From positions 7,114,501 to 7,178,500 of the forward strand of contig NZ_CP166850.1 of the NCBI RefSeq assembly GCF_041346945.1: DNA of 64,000 nt, in the 5' to 3' direction. Shown here in pieces: positions 49,119-57,732 of this stretch (position 1 is its first letter; every line of letters starts with the position of its first letter). The stretch comes from Amycolatopsis sp. cg9. Its GTDB lineage: Bacteria > Actinomycetota > Actinomycetes > Mycobacteriales > Pseudonocardiaceae. The notes under the pieces are model-generated. The model saw only the letters and a program-made list of their open reading frames with translations. It made no database searches and had not been told where the DNA came from. The position numbers were made by a program, and so were the translations under genes.

Positions 49119-49167
49119 CGCGAATGACTCATTCGGGACCGCGGTTGTCTCGAATGAGTCATTCGCG
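49119..49167. repeat. Family C nested palindrome, copy 2
   Basis: Same 49 bp as copy 1, including the 15-nt spacer, 172 bp downstream in the same orientation. The DNA between the copies (48996-49118) has no gene. Confidence 0.85.
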
Positions 49168-49293
49168 ACCTCCGGATCCCGCCTGACCCCGCCTGACGTT
49201 GCCGGCCGAGCGGGCCGACTCGCGCGGCGGTGCTCCCGGTGCGGCTGTGGACCCGTTGCGCTCCCCGGCCTTCACGCTATACGGTTGCCTGAC

Positions 49294-49307
49294 TAGAACA
49301 CGTTACA
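49294..49307. promoter_or_regulatory. KstR-like operator
   Basis: TAGAACACGTTACA fits the TNNAACNNGTTNNA consensus of the sterol-catabolism repressor KstR at every fixed base. It is 33 bp before the GMC oxidoreductase start. A second dyad, ACACGT/ACGTGT (49299-49318), overlaps it. Confidence 0.5.
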
Positions 49308-49339
49308 GTTTACGTGTCCGGGCGGACCGAGGAGCGGAA

Positions 49340-50968
49340 ATGGCGAAGCGGGCGCCACGCAGCGACGAAGCCGATTACGTGGTCGTCGGGTCGGGGAGCT
49401 CCGGTGCCGCCGTCGCCGGGCGGCTGGCGCAGGCCGGGGCCAGCGTGATCGTGCTGGAGGCGGGCAAGAGCGACAGCCAGCTGCTGGTCACCAAGCCCGG
49501 CATGGTGGCACCGATGCACGCCGTGCCGCAGCTGAAGGGCCTGGTCGACTGGGGCTACTACTCCGTTCCGCAGAAACACGTTCTAGATCGTCGGATGCCG
49601 GTGCCGCGGGGCAAGGTCGTCGGCGGGTCCAGCTCCGTGAACGGCATGGTCTACGTCCGCGGCAACCGTGCCAACTTCGACTCCTGGGCCGCCGAGGGCA
49701 ACGAAGGGTGGGACGCCGACCGCGTCAACGCCGCCTACAAGCGGATGGAGGACTTCGAGGACGGCGAGAACGCCTTCCGCGGCGCCGGCGGACCCATCCG
49801 CATCACCCGCAACAAGATCCCGCAGGAAGGGACGCTGCAGTTCCTCGAGGCCACCGCCGACGCGATCGGCTGCGAGATCCTCGACGACTACAACGCCGAG
49901 TCCCAAGAGGGCGTCAGCCGGATGCAGCAGAACGCCGCCGACGGCCTGCGCTACAGCGCCTCGCGCGGCTACCTGCACCACGCGCCGCCGTCGCTCCAGC
50001 TCCAGTCGCGGGTGCTGGCCAAGAAGGTGCTCGTCGAGAACGGCCGCGCCACCGGGGTCGAGGTGGTCGACGCCGGCGGCGGCCGGCGCACCGTCCGGGC
50101 CGGCAAGGAGGTCATCCTCGCCGCCGGGGTCGTCGGGTCCGCGCAGCTGCTGATGCTCTCCGGGGTCGGCCACGCCGAGCACCTCAAGGAACACGGCATC
50201 GACGTCGTCGCCGACCTGCCCGTCGGCGACAACCTGCACGACCACATGTTCCACGCGCTGACCTTCCAGGTGTCCTCCAGCAAGCTCCGCGGCACGGCGC
50301 CGTTCTTCGCCCGCGGCCTGGCCAAGGAGCTGCTGCGGCCCGGGTCCACCTTCCTGGCGAACTCCGTCTTCGAGGCGGTCGCGTTCCTGCGCACCTCCCA
50401 GGCCGGAGCCGTCCCCGACCTGCAGCTGCACCTGCTGCCGTGGGCGTACGTCTCGCCCAACCAGGACGCGCCGATCCGGCACGCGGTCGACAAGCGCGGC
50501 GCGCTGACCGTCCTCACCACGCTGATCTACCCGAAGAGCCGCGGCACGCTGCGGCTCGCCTCGGCCGACCCCACGGCCGCGCCGCTCATCGACTTCCAGT
50601 ACCTCGCCGACCCGGCCGACCTCGAAGTGCTCGGCGAAGGCTCGGAGATGGTGCGCGAGATCATGGCCTCGAAGGCGTTCGGCGGCGCCGTCAAGGAGGA
50701 GATCCACCCGGGCGAGAACCTCAAGGGCCAGGCGCTGCGCGACGCGATCCTCAACCGCGCGACCTCGGTCTACCACGGGGTCGGCACCTGCCGGATGGGC
50801 GTCGACGAGCTCGCCGTCGTCGGACCCGACCTCAAGGTCCGCGGGGTCGACGCGCTGCGGGTCTGCGACGCCTCGATCATGCCGTCGATCACCGGCGGCA
50901 ACACCAACGCGCCCTGCATCATGATCGGCGAGATGGGTGCCCAGCTCGTCCTCGGGAGCCGGTCATGA
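49340..50968 (+). CDS. GMC-family FAD oxidoreductase (alcohol dehydrogenase type)
   Basis: 542 aa, ATG after GAGGAG. FAD motif YVVVGSGSSGAAVAGRLAQAG, GMC signatures PRGKVVGGSSSVNGMVYVRG and AAGVVGSAQLLMLSGVG. The C-terminal catalytic region YHGVGTCRMG and SITGGNTNAPCIMIGEMGA supplies the active-site His and Asn. Oxidises an alcohol to an aldehyde, which the coupled aldehyde dehydrogenase can then oxidise. The KstR-like box hints at a sterol side-chain or lipid alcohol; choline is another possibility. Confidence 0.9.
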   Translation: MAKRAPRSDEADYVVVGSGSSGAAVAGRLAQAGASVIVLEAGKSDSQLLVTKPGMVAPMHAVPQLKGLVDWGYYSVPQKHVLDRRMPVPRGKVVGGSSSVNGMVYVRGNRANFDSWAAEGNEGWDADRVNAAYKRMEDFEDGENAFRGAGGPIRITRNKIPQEGTLQFLEATADAIGCEILDDYNAESQEGVSRMQQNAADGLRYSASRGYLHHAPPSLQLQSRVLAKKVLVENGRATGVEVVDAGGGRRTVRAGKEVILAAGVVGSAQLLMLSGVGHAEHLKEHGIDVVADLPVGDNLHDHMFHALTFQVSSSKLRGTAPFFARGLAKELLRPGSTFLANSVFEAVAFLRTSQAGAVPDLQLHLLPWAYVSPNQDAPIRHAVDKRGALTVLTTLIYPKSRGTLRLASADPTAAPLIDFQYLADPADLEVLGEGSEMVREIMASKAFGGAVKEEIHPGENLKGQALRDAILNRATSVYHGVGTCRMGVDELAVVGPDLKVRGVDALRVCDASIMPSITGGNTNAPCIMIGEMGAQLVLGSRS

Positions 50969-52539
50969 CCCTCACCCCGGTCGGCCTCACCCGCCCGGCG
51001 TCGGTGACCGGCGCCTTCCTCGACGGGCTCGTCGCCCGGGTGCCCGGGTCGGCCGACACGACCTGGAAGCTGACCGAGGTCTACACCGGCGACGTCCTCG
51101 TCGAGCTCCCGCAGTCCACGCCCGAAGACATCGAGCGGGCGTTCGCCGTCGCGCGCGAGGCCCAGCGGAAGTGGGCCGCCACGCCGGTCAAGCAGCGGCT
51201 GGCCGTGTTCAAGCGGGCGCATACGCTGTTCGTCGACCACGCGCGGGCCGTCGCCGACCTCATCCAGGTCGAGAGCGGCAAGAACCGGCGGATGGCGATC
51301 GAGGAGACCTGCGACCCGCCGATGGTGATGAGCCACTACCTCAAGCGGGCGGCCAAGCTGCTGGCGCCGGTGAAGCGCGGCGGGCCGGTGCCGCTGGTGA
51401 CGTCCTCGACCGAGGTCCGGCGGCCCAAGGGCGTCGTCGGCATCATCGCGCCGTGGAACTTCCCGTTCGCCACCGGCATCTCCGACGCCGTCCCGGCGCT
51501 GATGGCCGGCAACGCGGTCGTCCTCAAGCCCGACAACAAGACGGCGCTCTCCCCGCTCTACGGCGTGCGGCTGCTGGAGGAAGCCGGCCTGCCGGAGGGG
51601 CTGTTCCAGGTCGTCTGCGGCGAGGGCCCGGACGTCGGCCCGACGCTGATCGACCAGGCCGACTACGTGATGTTCACCGGCTCCACGGCCACCGGCAAGG
51701 TGATCGGCGAGCGGGCCGGGCGCAACCTCATCGGCTGCTGCCTCGAACTCGGCGGAAAGAACCCGATGATCGTCCTCGACGACGCGAACATCGGCGAAGC
51801 CGTGCAGGGCGCGGTGTTCGGCGCGTTCGGCAACACCGGGCAGATCTGCATGCACGTCGAGCGGATCTACCTGCCGGAATCCCGCTACGACGAGTTCAAG
51901 ACGGCGTTCGTGGCGGCGGCTTCGGCCCTCGACGTCCGCGCCGCGTACGACTTCGGCCCCGAGATGGGCTCGCTCGTCTCGGTGGACCACCTGCGCCGCG
52001 TCAAGTCCCATGTGGACGACGCGGTCGCGAAGGGCGCGACGGTCCTGTGCGGCGGCAAGCCGCGTCCCGACCTCGGCCCGGCGTTCTTCGAGCCGACGAT
52101 CCTCGAGGGCGTCACGAAGGACATGCTCTGCGGTGTCACGGAAACGTTCGGTCCCGTGGTGGCGCTGCACACCTACCGCACCGTCGACGAAGCGGTCGCG
52201 CTGGCCAACGACACGGACTACGGCCTGAACGCCTCGGTCTGGAGCGCCGACCTCGATGCGGCCCGCGCGCTGGCGGCCCGCATCGAGTCCGGCAACGTGA
52301 ACGTCAACGACGTCCTCGCGACGGCCTACGCGGCCAAGGGCACCCCGTCGGGCGGGGTCAAGAACTCCGGCGTCGGCGCCCGCCACGGCGACCAGGGCCT
52401 GCTCAAGTACACCGACGGGCAGAACCTGGCGGTGCTGAAGAAGCAGGTGATGGGCCCGCGGCCGGGGCAGCGCTACGAAAAGTACGTCGAGAGCATGCTG
52501 TCCGGGCTCAAGACGCTGCGGAAGCTGCGGCTGCGCTAA
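50965..52539 (+). CDS. Aldehyde dehydrogenase (succinate-semialdehyde type)
   Basis: 524 aa, ATG overlapping the GMC stop (ATGA). NAD(P)-dependent. Catalytic C295 in GNTGQICMHVERI and general base E261 in LELGGKNPM; cofactor motif IAPWNFPFATGI and FTGSTATGKVIGERAG. It has a 25-residue N-terminal extension and a basic C-terminus compared with GabD. Likely oxidises the aldehyde made by the GMC enzyme. Its stop overlaps that of the convergent phospholipase D-like gene by 4 bp. Confidence 0.92.
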   Translation: MTLTPVGLTRPASVTGAFLDGLVARVPGSADTTWKLTEVYTGDVLVELPQSTPEDIERAFAVAREAQRKWAATPVKQRLAVFKRAHTLFVDHARAVADLIQVESGKNRRMAIEETCDPPMVMSHYLKRAAKLLAPVKRGGPVPLVTSSTEVRRPKGVVGIIAPWNFPFATGISDAVPALMAGNAVVLKPDNKTALSPLYGVRLLEEAGLPEGLFQVVCGEGPDVGPTLIDQADYVMFTGSTATGKVIGERAGRNLIGCCLELGGKNPMIVLDDANIGEAVQGAVFGAFGNTGQICMHVERIYLPESRYDEFKTAFVAAASALDVRAAYDFGPEMGSLVSVDHLRRVKSHVDDAVAKGATVLCGGKPRPDLGPAFFEPTILEGVTKDMLCGVTETFGPVVALHTYRTVDEAVALANDTDYGLNASVWSADLDAARALAARIESGNVNVNDVLATAYAAKGTPSGGVKNSGVGARHGDQGLLKYTDGQNLAVLKKQVMGPRPGQRYEKYVESMLSGLKTLRKLRLR

Positions 52540-54002
52540 CCATCGACCAGCAGTCCCCGCAGCGGGCCCTGCAACCGCCCGGCCCGCCGCGACACGCCCG
52601 GCAGCAGCACCAGCCGGTGCGTGCGCTGCTCGCCCCGGCGTTCCCGCTCGGCCTGGTCCTCGGCCAGGGGCCGCCAGAGGTGGTCGACGACGTCCGCCGG
52701 GTCGGTGTGCTCGAGTTCCCCGACCGGGCGGCCGAGGTGCTCGGCCCACAGCCGCAGCCTCGTCGAGCGCGCCAGCTCGCGGTCGTCGGTGGCGACGTTG
52801 ACCTCGGTGTCGTTGAACAGCGAGTGCTCGTTGAGGTTCGCCGAGCCGACCGTCAGCCACTCGTCGTCGACGATGCCGAGCTTCGCGTGGACGTACACCG
52901 GCGCCGCCGATTCGCCGTCGTGCGCGCTGATCGTGGTCGCGAGGAGCCGCTGGTGGCCGTCGTCCGCGTCCAGCAGGCGGCCCAGCTGGCCGCGGGTGGT
53001 GTCCGAGCCGTTGCTCGGCTTGCGGGGGAGCAGCAGGACCACCCGGAACCGGTCGTCGGGCGGGGTGCGCAGCTTGTCGATGAGCACCTCGGCGATCTCC
53101 GGTGACCACAGGAACTGGTTCTCCAGGTAGACCAGCCGCCGGGCCGAGCGCAGCGCCCGCAGGTAGCCGTCGAGGACGGTGAACTCGCCCTTCGGCAAAA
53201 AGTCGTAGGTGCTGTTCGGCACCGTCCGCTGCAGCTGCACCCGGCTGCCGCCCGCGGGGGCCGGCACCGTGGGCTCGGGCAGGTCTTCGCCCGCGACCTC
53301 GGTCCAGCGCCGCCGGAAGTGGCCCGCGACGTCGGCGACCACCGGTCCTTCGAGCCGGGCCACCAGGTCGTGCCACCCGATCGGCCGCGGTGGGTGGTCC
53401 GGGCTGTCGTGCCGGTCGCCCTCCAGCGCGGTGAAGTCGACGCCGCCGACGAAGGCCACTTCGTCGTCGACGACCACCAGCTTTTCGTGGTGGCAGTGCA
53501 GGGTCCGTTCCCGGGCGTCCAGCACGCAGCGCACGGCCGAGCCGTCGGTGAACTTGCGCTGCTCCGACCGCGCCAGCTTGCGCGAGGGCTGGAACGCGGG
53601 CACCGGGGGACCGCCCCACAGCAGCACCCGCACTTCGACGCCGCGGTCGGCGGTCTCGGCGAGCAGCTCCCGCAGCGTCGGCGCGCCGGGCTCGCGCGTC
53701 AGCCGGAAGTCGGCGCTCGCGTGCCAGTTCGCGATGTGCACGTGCGACTTCGCCCGCCGGATCGCCGCCTCCACGGCGGGCAGCGACTCCTCGCCGTCGA
53801 TGAGCACTTCGACGCGGTTGCCGTCGCGGACCGGGGCGCGCCCGCCGAGCCGGTCCTCGGGGCCGCCCGGGCCGAGCACGTCACCCCAGCCGAGACCGCG
53901 CAGCCGCCGCCGGTGGTGGGCGCAGAGGGCGCTTTCGAGCCCGTCGCCCAGCCGCTCGTCCAGCTTGTCCAGGAATGCGGAGAACGTCTTCACCTGTCCC
54001 AT
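52536..54002 (-). CDS. Phospholipase D-like protein
   Basis: 488 aa. Two HKD motifs: HCHHEKLVVVDDEVAFVGG (about residue 165) and VHAKLGIVDDEWLTVGSAN (about 370), the latter followed by NLNEHSLFNDTE. Both are intact, so phosphodiesterase or transphosphatidylase activity is plausible. No signal peptide or membrane helix, so it is cytoplasmic or cardiolipin-synthase-like at the membrane surface. N-terminal 60 residues are variable. Monocistronic. Confidence 0.88.
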   Translation of the reverse strand: MGQVKTFSAFLDKLDERLGDGLESALCAHHRRRLRGLGWGDVLGPGGPEDRLGGRAPVRDGNRVEVLIDGEESLPAVEAAIRRAKSHVHIANWHASADFRLTREPGAPTLRELLAETADRGVEVRVLLWGGPPVPAFQPSRKLARSEQRKFTDGSAVRCVLDARERTLHCHHEKLVVVDDEVAFVGGVDFTALEGDRHDSPDHPPRPIGWHDLVARLEGPVVADVAGHFRRRWTEVAGEDLPEPTVPAPAGGSRVQLQRTVPNSTYDFLPKGEFTVLDGYLRALRSARRLVYLENQFLWSPEIAEVLIDKLRTPPDDRFRVVLLLPRKPSNGSDTTRGQLGRLLDADDGHQRLLATTISAHDGESAAPVYVHAKLGIVDDEWLTVGSANLNEHSLFNDTEVNVATDDRELARSTRLRLWAEHLGRPVGELEHTDPADVVDHLWRPLAEDQAERERRGEQRTHRLVLLPGVSRRAGRLQGPLRGLLVDG

Positions 54003-54044
54003 GGCACTACAGATCGGCGGAGTCCGCCGCGCAGTGACGCTCCG

Positions 54045-54938
54045 TCAGAGGTCGAGCACCAGGCGCGGCGAGCGGGAGCGGGACACGCAGAGCATCATCA
54101 CCTCGCTCTCCGCCCGTTCGGCCGCGGTCAGCACGGCGTCGCGGTGGTCCGGTGTCCCGCCGAGCACACCGGTTTCGCAGGTGCCGCACGTCCCTTCCCG
54201 GCACGACGACAGCACCGGGACCCCGGCTTCCCCGACCACGTCCAGGATCGACCGGTCCGCGGGCACCGCCAGCACCCGGCCCGACCCGGCGAGCTCCACC
54301 TCGAACGCCGTGCGCGGGGCGTCGTCCGGTTCCGGGGTGAAGCGCTCGACGTGCAGGTTCTCGAGGCCGAGCGCTTCCACCGCCGCCAGGAGCGGTGCCG
54401 GTCCGCAGCAGTACACCGCGGTGCCCGGCCCGACCGGCAGCGCGGCCAGGCCGAGGAGGCCGTCTTCGTCCTGCGGCCGGATCGTCACGCGGTCGCCGTA
54501 GCGGGCCAGGTCATCGGTGAAGGCCATCGACGAGCGCGTCCGGCCGCCGTACACGAGCTGCCAGTCGGTGACGCGGTCGAGCATCGGCAGGATCGGCGTG
54601 ATGCCGATGCCGCCCGCGACGAACAGGTACCGCTCGGCGGGCACCAGCGGGAAGTGGTTGCGGGGCGCCGACACCCGGACGCGGTGCCCGGGCGCCAGTT
54701 CGTCGTGCACGTACGCCGAGCCGCCGCGGCCGGCGGGCTCCCGCAGCACCGCGACCTGGTACGCCGAGGTGTCTTCGGGGCGGCCGCACAGCGAGTACTG
54801 CCGCACGCCGCCGGGCAGCTCGAGGTCGACGTGCGCCCCGGGTTCCCACGGCGGCAGCGGTTCGCCGTCCGGGGCGCGCACCGTCAGGCGGACGACGTCG
54901 TCGGCCACGGTTTCCTTGTGTTCCACCAGGAGTTTCAT
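54045..54938 (-). CDS. VanB-type ferredoxin reductase of the Rieske system
   Basis: 297 aa. FMN/FAD domain with RQYSLCG, NAD domain with LFVAGGIGITPILPML and VYCCGPAPLL, and a C-terminal plant-type 2Fe-2S domain (VLSSCREGTCGTCETGVL, then MLCVS). This is the one-piece phthalate-dioxygenase-reductase/VanB layout that feeds electrons to a Rieske oxygenase. Its ATG overlaps the stop of the 43-aa gene (ATGA). Third gene of the operon. Confidence 0.92.
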   Translation of the reverse strand: MKLLVEHKETVADDVVRLTVRAPDGEPLPPWEPGAHVDLELPGGVRQYSLCGRPEDTSAYQVAVLREPAGRGGSAYVHDELAPGHRVRVSAPRNHFPLVPAERYLFVAGGIGITPILPMLDRVTDWQLVYGGRTRSSMAFTDDLARYGDRVTIRPQDEDGLLGLAALPVGPGTAVYCCGPAPLLAAVEALGLENLHVERFTPEPDDAPRTAFEVELAGSGRVLAVPADRSILDVVGEAGVPVLSSCREGTCGTCETGVLGGTPDHRDAVLTAAERAESEVMMLCVSRSRSPRLVLDL

Positions 54939-55066
54939 CGGTGTCCTTCGGGGTGGGCGAGCAGCCAGTCCCAGAGCGCGACCGGGTCGTCGAAGTCGCG
55001 TTCGGCGCCGCAGTGGCAGATCGCGTGCAGCCAGTCGGTGCCGGGGACCCAGAGGACCCGGTTCAC
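54935..55066 (-). CDS. 43-aa Cys-pair protein between oxygenase and reductase
   Basis: 43 aa, too short for routine gene finding. GTG start overlaps the oxygenase stop (GTGA) and its own TGA overlaps the reductase ATG (ATGA), so translation is coupled on both sides. Sequence features: VNRVLWVPGTDWLHAICHCG, then an acidic turn (ERDFDD) and an amphipathic Trp-rich helix (ALWDWLLAHPEGH). The CHC pair plus terminal His could bind a metal or contact the Rieske or reductase partner. No known function. Its placement argues for a real accessory subunit. Confidence 0.7.
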   Translation of the reverse strand: MNRVLWVPGTDWLHAICHCGAERDFDDPVALWDWLLAHPEGHR

Positions 55067-56094
55067 GGCGACACCAGCCGCTGCAGCATCCGGCGCGCCG
55101 CCAGGCCACCGGTGTCGATGTTGACCGAAAGTTCCTGGTAGCCAGGGGGTTCCGCGGCGATGACCCGCTCGAGGACGTCGAGCGCTTCGACGTCCTGCAG
55201 CACCACCGTGCGGTTGTTCTCGGCCAGGAACGCCGACACGCCTTCGTCGTCGAGCGCGAAATCCCGGGCCACGGCCCAGAAGTCGTGCGTCGAGTGCTCG
55301 GTCTCGGGGGTGATCGCGTAGACGACCTCGACGTGGAAGGCGTCCGGGTCGCTGCCGTCCGGCCGCGGCACGGACCCGACCGGCGCGATGCGGCTGTGCA
55401 GCTTGTACAGGCAGGGTGGGGTGTATTCGATGTCCTGCCAGCGCGAGATGCGGCCCTGCAAGCCGGTCGACTTGGCGTAGAACGGCGGGCATTCGGCGTC
55501 GGCCATGTGCCGCGAGACGTAGACGACGGCGTTCTCTTCGTCGACCTCCGTCGTGATCGGCGTGGCGGCGACCTCCGGGGTGCCGATGTAGCCGCCGTGC
55601 AGGTAGGTCTCGTGCGAGAGGTCCAGCAGGTTGTCGACGAGCAGCGAATACCGCGCCCGCAACGGTTCCATCCCCGAGACCGTCGTGTAGCCGGGGGAGT
55701 CGAGGTAGGGTGCGCGCGGGATCCGCGCGGCGTCGGCGTCGGCGGGGTCGCCGATGAAGACCCAGACGAAGGAGTCCTGCTCCACGACCGGGTACCGCGG
55801 CAGCCGCGCGGTCCGCGGCACCCGCGCCTGCCCCGGCACGGCCACGCACTTGCCGTCCGCGCCGTAGGTGAAGCCGTGGTAGCCGCAGACGACCTGGTCG
55901 TCGACCAGCCGCGAAGGCTTTTGCGACAACGGGAACCGCCGGTGGACGCACCGGTCGGCCACGGCCGTCACGCTCCCGTCGCGGGTCCGCCAGAACAGGA
56001 CCGGTTCGCCGCAGATGGTGCGGCTGAACAACTCCGTGCCGATTTCGGAGCCGTAGGCGGCGACGTACCACTGGTCACGGGGAATGGCGCTCAT
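55063..56094 (-). CDS. VanA-type Rieske oxygenase subunit
   Basis: 343 aa. Rieske cluster ligands C49, H51, C70 and H73 (CVHRRF, CGYHGF). Mononuclear iron site H161 and H166 with bridging D158 in NLLDLSHETYLH. Size and motif layout match vanillate O-demethylase and related aryl-ether or N-demethylases. The expected reaction is oxidative demethylation of a methoxyaromatic acid, giving formaldehyde. First gene of the three-gene operon; an IclR-type operator and iclR gene lie directly upstream. Confidence 0.9.
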   Translation of the reverse strand: MSAIPRDQWYVAAYGSEIGTELFSRTICGEPVLFWRTRDGSVTAVADRCVHRRFPLSQKPSRLVDDQVVCGYHGFTYGADGKCVAVPGQARVPRTARLPRYPVVEQDSFVWVFIGDPADADAARIPRAPYLDSPGYTTVSGMEPLRARYSLLVDNLLDLSHETYLHGGYIGTPEVAATPITTEVDEENAVVYVSRHMADAECPPFYAKSTGLQGRISRWQDIEYTPPCLYKLHSRIAPVGSVPRPDGSDPDAFHVEVVYAITPETEHSTHDFWAVARDFALDDEGVSAFLAENNRTVVLQDVEALDVLERVIAAEPPGYQELSVNIDTGGLAARRMLQRLVSP

Positions 56095-56159
56095 CGGAGT
56101 TCGTCCTCTCGTGGCGGGGCCCCCAGCGTGGGCGGGCGGCCCCTCGCCGCGAAGGGCAA

Positions 56160-56174
56160 TTCCATAAGACGGAA
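56160..56174. promoter_or_regulatory. IclR operator candidate
   Basis: TTCCAT-AAG-ACGGAA, 15 bp with 5 of 6 arm bases matching, between iclR and the Rieske operon. Size and symmetry fit IclR-family sites. It overlaps the region where the Rieske promoter should lie. Confidence 0.5.
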
Positions 56175-56177
56175 AGC

Positions 56178-56936
56178 TCAGCCGAGGGCGCGGGAGATCG
56201 CGCGGGCGCTCGTGCGGACCAGCGGGGCCAGCGCGTGCGGCGACGCGCTGCCGTACCGCACGACGAGGGACACCGCGGCGACGACCTGGCCGCGGGCGTC
56301 GTGGATCGGGGCGCCGACGGAGAGGCTGTCGAGGGTGACCTGGCGCTCGCTGATCGAGAACCCGTGGGTGCGGACGTCGGCGAGCAGGTGCCGCAGGCGG
56401 TCGGGGTCGGTGACGGTTTCCGGCGTGTAGCGCTCGATCGGGCGGCTGAGGACGTCTTCCTGCACGTCGGCGGGCGCGTGGGCGAGCAGGACGAGCCCGA
56501 CACCGGTCGCGGTCAGCGCGAACCGGCCGCCGACGCGGGTCAGCACCGGAACCGCGCCCGTGCCGGCGATCCGCTCGATGAACACGACCTCGGTGCCTTC
56601 GCGGACGGCCAGCTGGACGTTCTCCCGCGTGATCTGGGAAAGGTCTTCCAGGAACGGCAGGGCGCGTTCCCGCAGGGCCAGGCCGCGCGGCGCGAGCGAG
56701 CCCAGCTCCCACAACCGCAGCCCGACCCGGTAGACGCCCGCTTCGTCCCGCTCGAGCGCGCCCCACGCGCAGAACTCCCGCAGCAGCCGGTGCGCGGTGG
56801 CCGCGGGCAGCCCGGCCCGGCGCGCGACCTCGCTCAGCCGCAGCGCGGGGTGGTCCGGCGAGAACGCTTCGAGCACCTTGAGCGCGCGGCCGAGCACCGG
56901 CCCGGTGGCGCCCGGAACGCGACCTCGATGCGGCAC
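56178..56936 (-). CDS. IclR-family regulator
   Basis: 252 aa, GTG start after GGGAGG, 2 bp beyond the merR stop. N-terminal winged helix (VLEAFSPDHPALRLSEVARR, AGLPAATAHRLLREFCAWGA) and C-terminal GAF-like effector domain (VGLVLLAHAPADVQ, VGAPIHDARGQVVAAVSLVV). Directly upstream of the Rieske operon on the same strand, so it is likely its aromatic-acid-responsive regulator. Confidence 0.9.
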   Translation of the reverse strand: MPHRGRVPGATGPVLGRALKVLEAFSPDHPALRLSEVARRAGLPAATAHRLLREFCAWGALERDEAGVYRVGLRLWELGSLAPRGLALRERALPFLEDLSQITRENVQLAVREGTEVVFIERIAGTGAVPVLTRVGGRFALTATGVGLVLLAHAPADVQEDVLSRPIERYTPETVTDPDRLRHLLADVRTHGFSISERQVTLDSLSVGAPIHDARGQVVAAVSLVVRYGSASPHALAPLVRTSARAISRALG

Positions 56937-56938
56937 GG

Positions 56939-57676
56939 CTACCTCCCGGGGGCCAGCTGCGCGCGGAGCAGGCCGTCGAGGCGCCGCCACGCCGCGGACT
57001 CGGCGTTCACCGCGCTCTGGACGAGTGCCGGGACGGCCGACGGCGCGTCCAGGCCGGGCAGGGGACCGGAGCCGTAGCGCTGCCGGGTGGCCGCGACGAT
57101 CCGCTCGGCCAGCGCGTCGATCGCCGGGTCGGCCGGGTCGAGGTCGTGGGCGCGGTCGTAGTCCAGGTACAGCTGCCGCAGGCCGGGGTCGGTCAGGGCC
57201 TGCGCCTGGTCGCGGAACGACGCCGCGGCCAGTTCCGGGTGCGTGGCGTACACCAGGATCCACAGGTCCGTCTCCATCGCGGCCCAGCGTGCGGAAAAGC
57301 CCAGCTCCGGGAGGTGTTCGAGGTGCCGCGCGACCTCGGGCGGCAGCCCGTGCACCGGGCCGGACCCGAGCCGTCGGAGGCGCCGCTGCGTCTCGCGGAG
57401 GTGGCGGATGCGCGCGGTCAGCTCGCGGTCGACGTCTTCGAGCGCGGCGCGGACCTGCTCCGGGGTCGCGTCGCCGAGCTCCTTGATCCGGGCCAGCGGG
57501 ACGCCGGCTTCGGCGAGGGTGCGGATCTTGAGCAGGTCGATCGCGTGCGCGGCGGTGTAGCGCCGGTACCCGGAGGAGTCCCGCTCCGGCTCCGGGAGCA
57601 GGCCCTTCGCGTGGTAGACGCGGACGGTCTTGATCGAGACGCCGGCGTACGCGGCCAGCCTGCCGATGGTGATCAC
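56939..57676 (-). CDS. MerR-family regulator
   Basis: 245 aa, GTG start (ITIGRLAAYAGVSIKTVRVY). Residues 1-70 are the MerR winged helix ending in the typical YRRYTAAHAIDLLKIRTL. A coiled-coil follows (DVDRELTARIRHLRETQRRL), and a C-terminal helical effector domain (residues about 115-245). No metal-binding Cys pattern, so an organic ligand is likely. A 20-bp-spacer promoter with internal palindrome lies in the divergent region. Confidence 0.9.
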   Translation of the reverse strand: MITIGRLAAYAGVSIKTVRVYHAKGLLPEPERDSSGYRRYTAAHAIDLLKIRTLAEAGVPLARIKELGDATPEQVRAALEDVDRELTARIRHLRETQRRLRRLGSGPVHGLPPEVARHLEHLPELGFSARWAAMETDLWILVYATHPELAAASFRDQAQALTDPGLRQLYLDYDRAHDLDPADPAIDALAERIVAATRQRYGSGPLPGLDAPSAVPALVQSAVNAESAAWRRLDGLLRAQLAPGR

Positions 57677-57694
57677 CCCGCCATGATGCCGCGC

Positions 57695-57726
57695 TTGACC
57701 CCGCCCCAGGGGCAGGGTTGCAGACT
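57695..57726 (+). promoter_or_regulatory. MerR-type long-spacer promoter
   Basis: TTGACC (57695-57700), 20-bp spacer, CAGACT (57721-57726). The spacer starts inside the dyad ACCCCGCCCC-A-GGGGCAGGGT (57698-57718; one mismatch). A too-long spacer filled by a palindrome is the hallmark of MerR activation. The target ATG is 7 bp downstream, so the mRNA is leaderless. Confidence 0.7.
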
Positions 57727-57732
57727 TGACGG

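Noticed and set aside
48424..49162. Minus-strand frames coding MTHSRQPRSRMSHSR-like peptides
   Set aside because: They are translations of the family C repeats and of the folA antisense strand, not genes.
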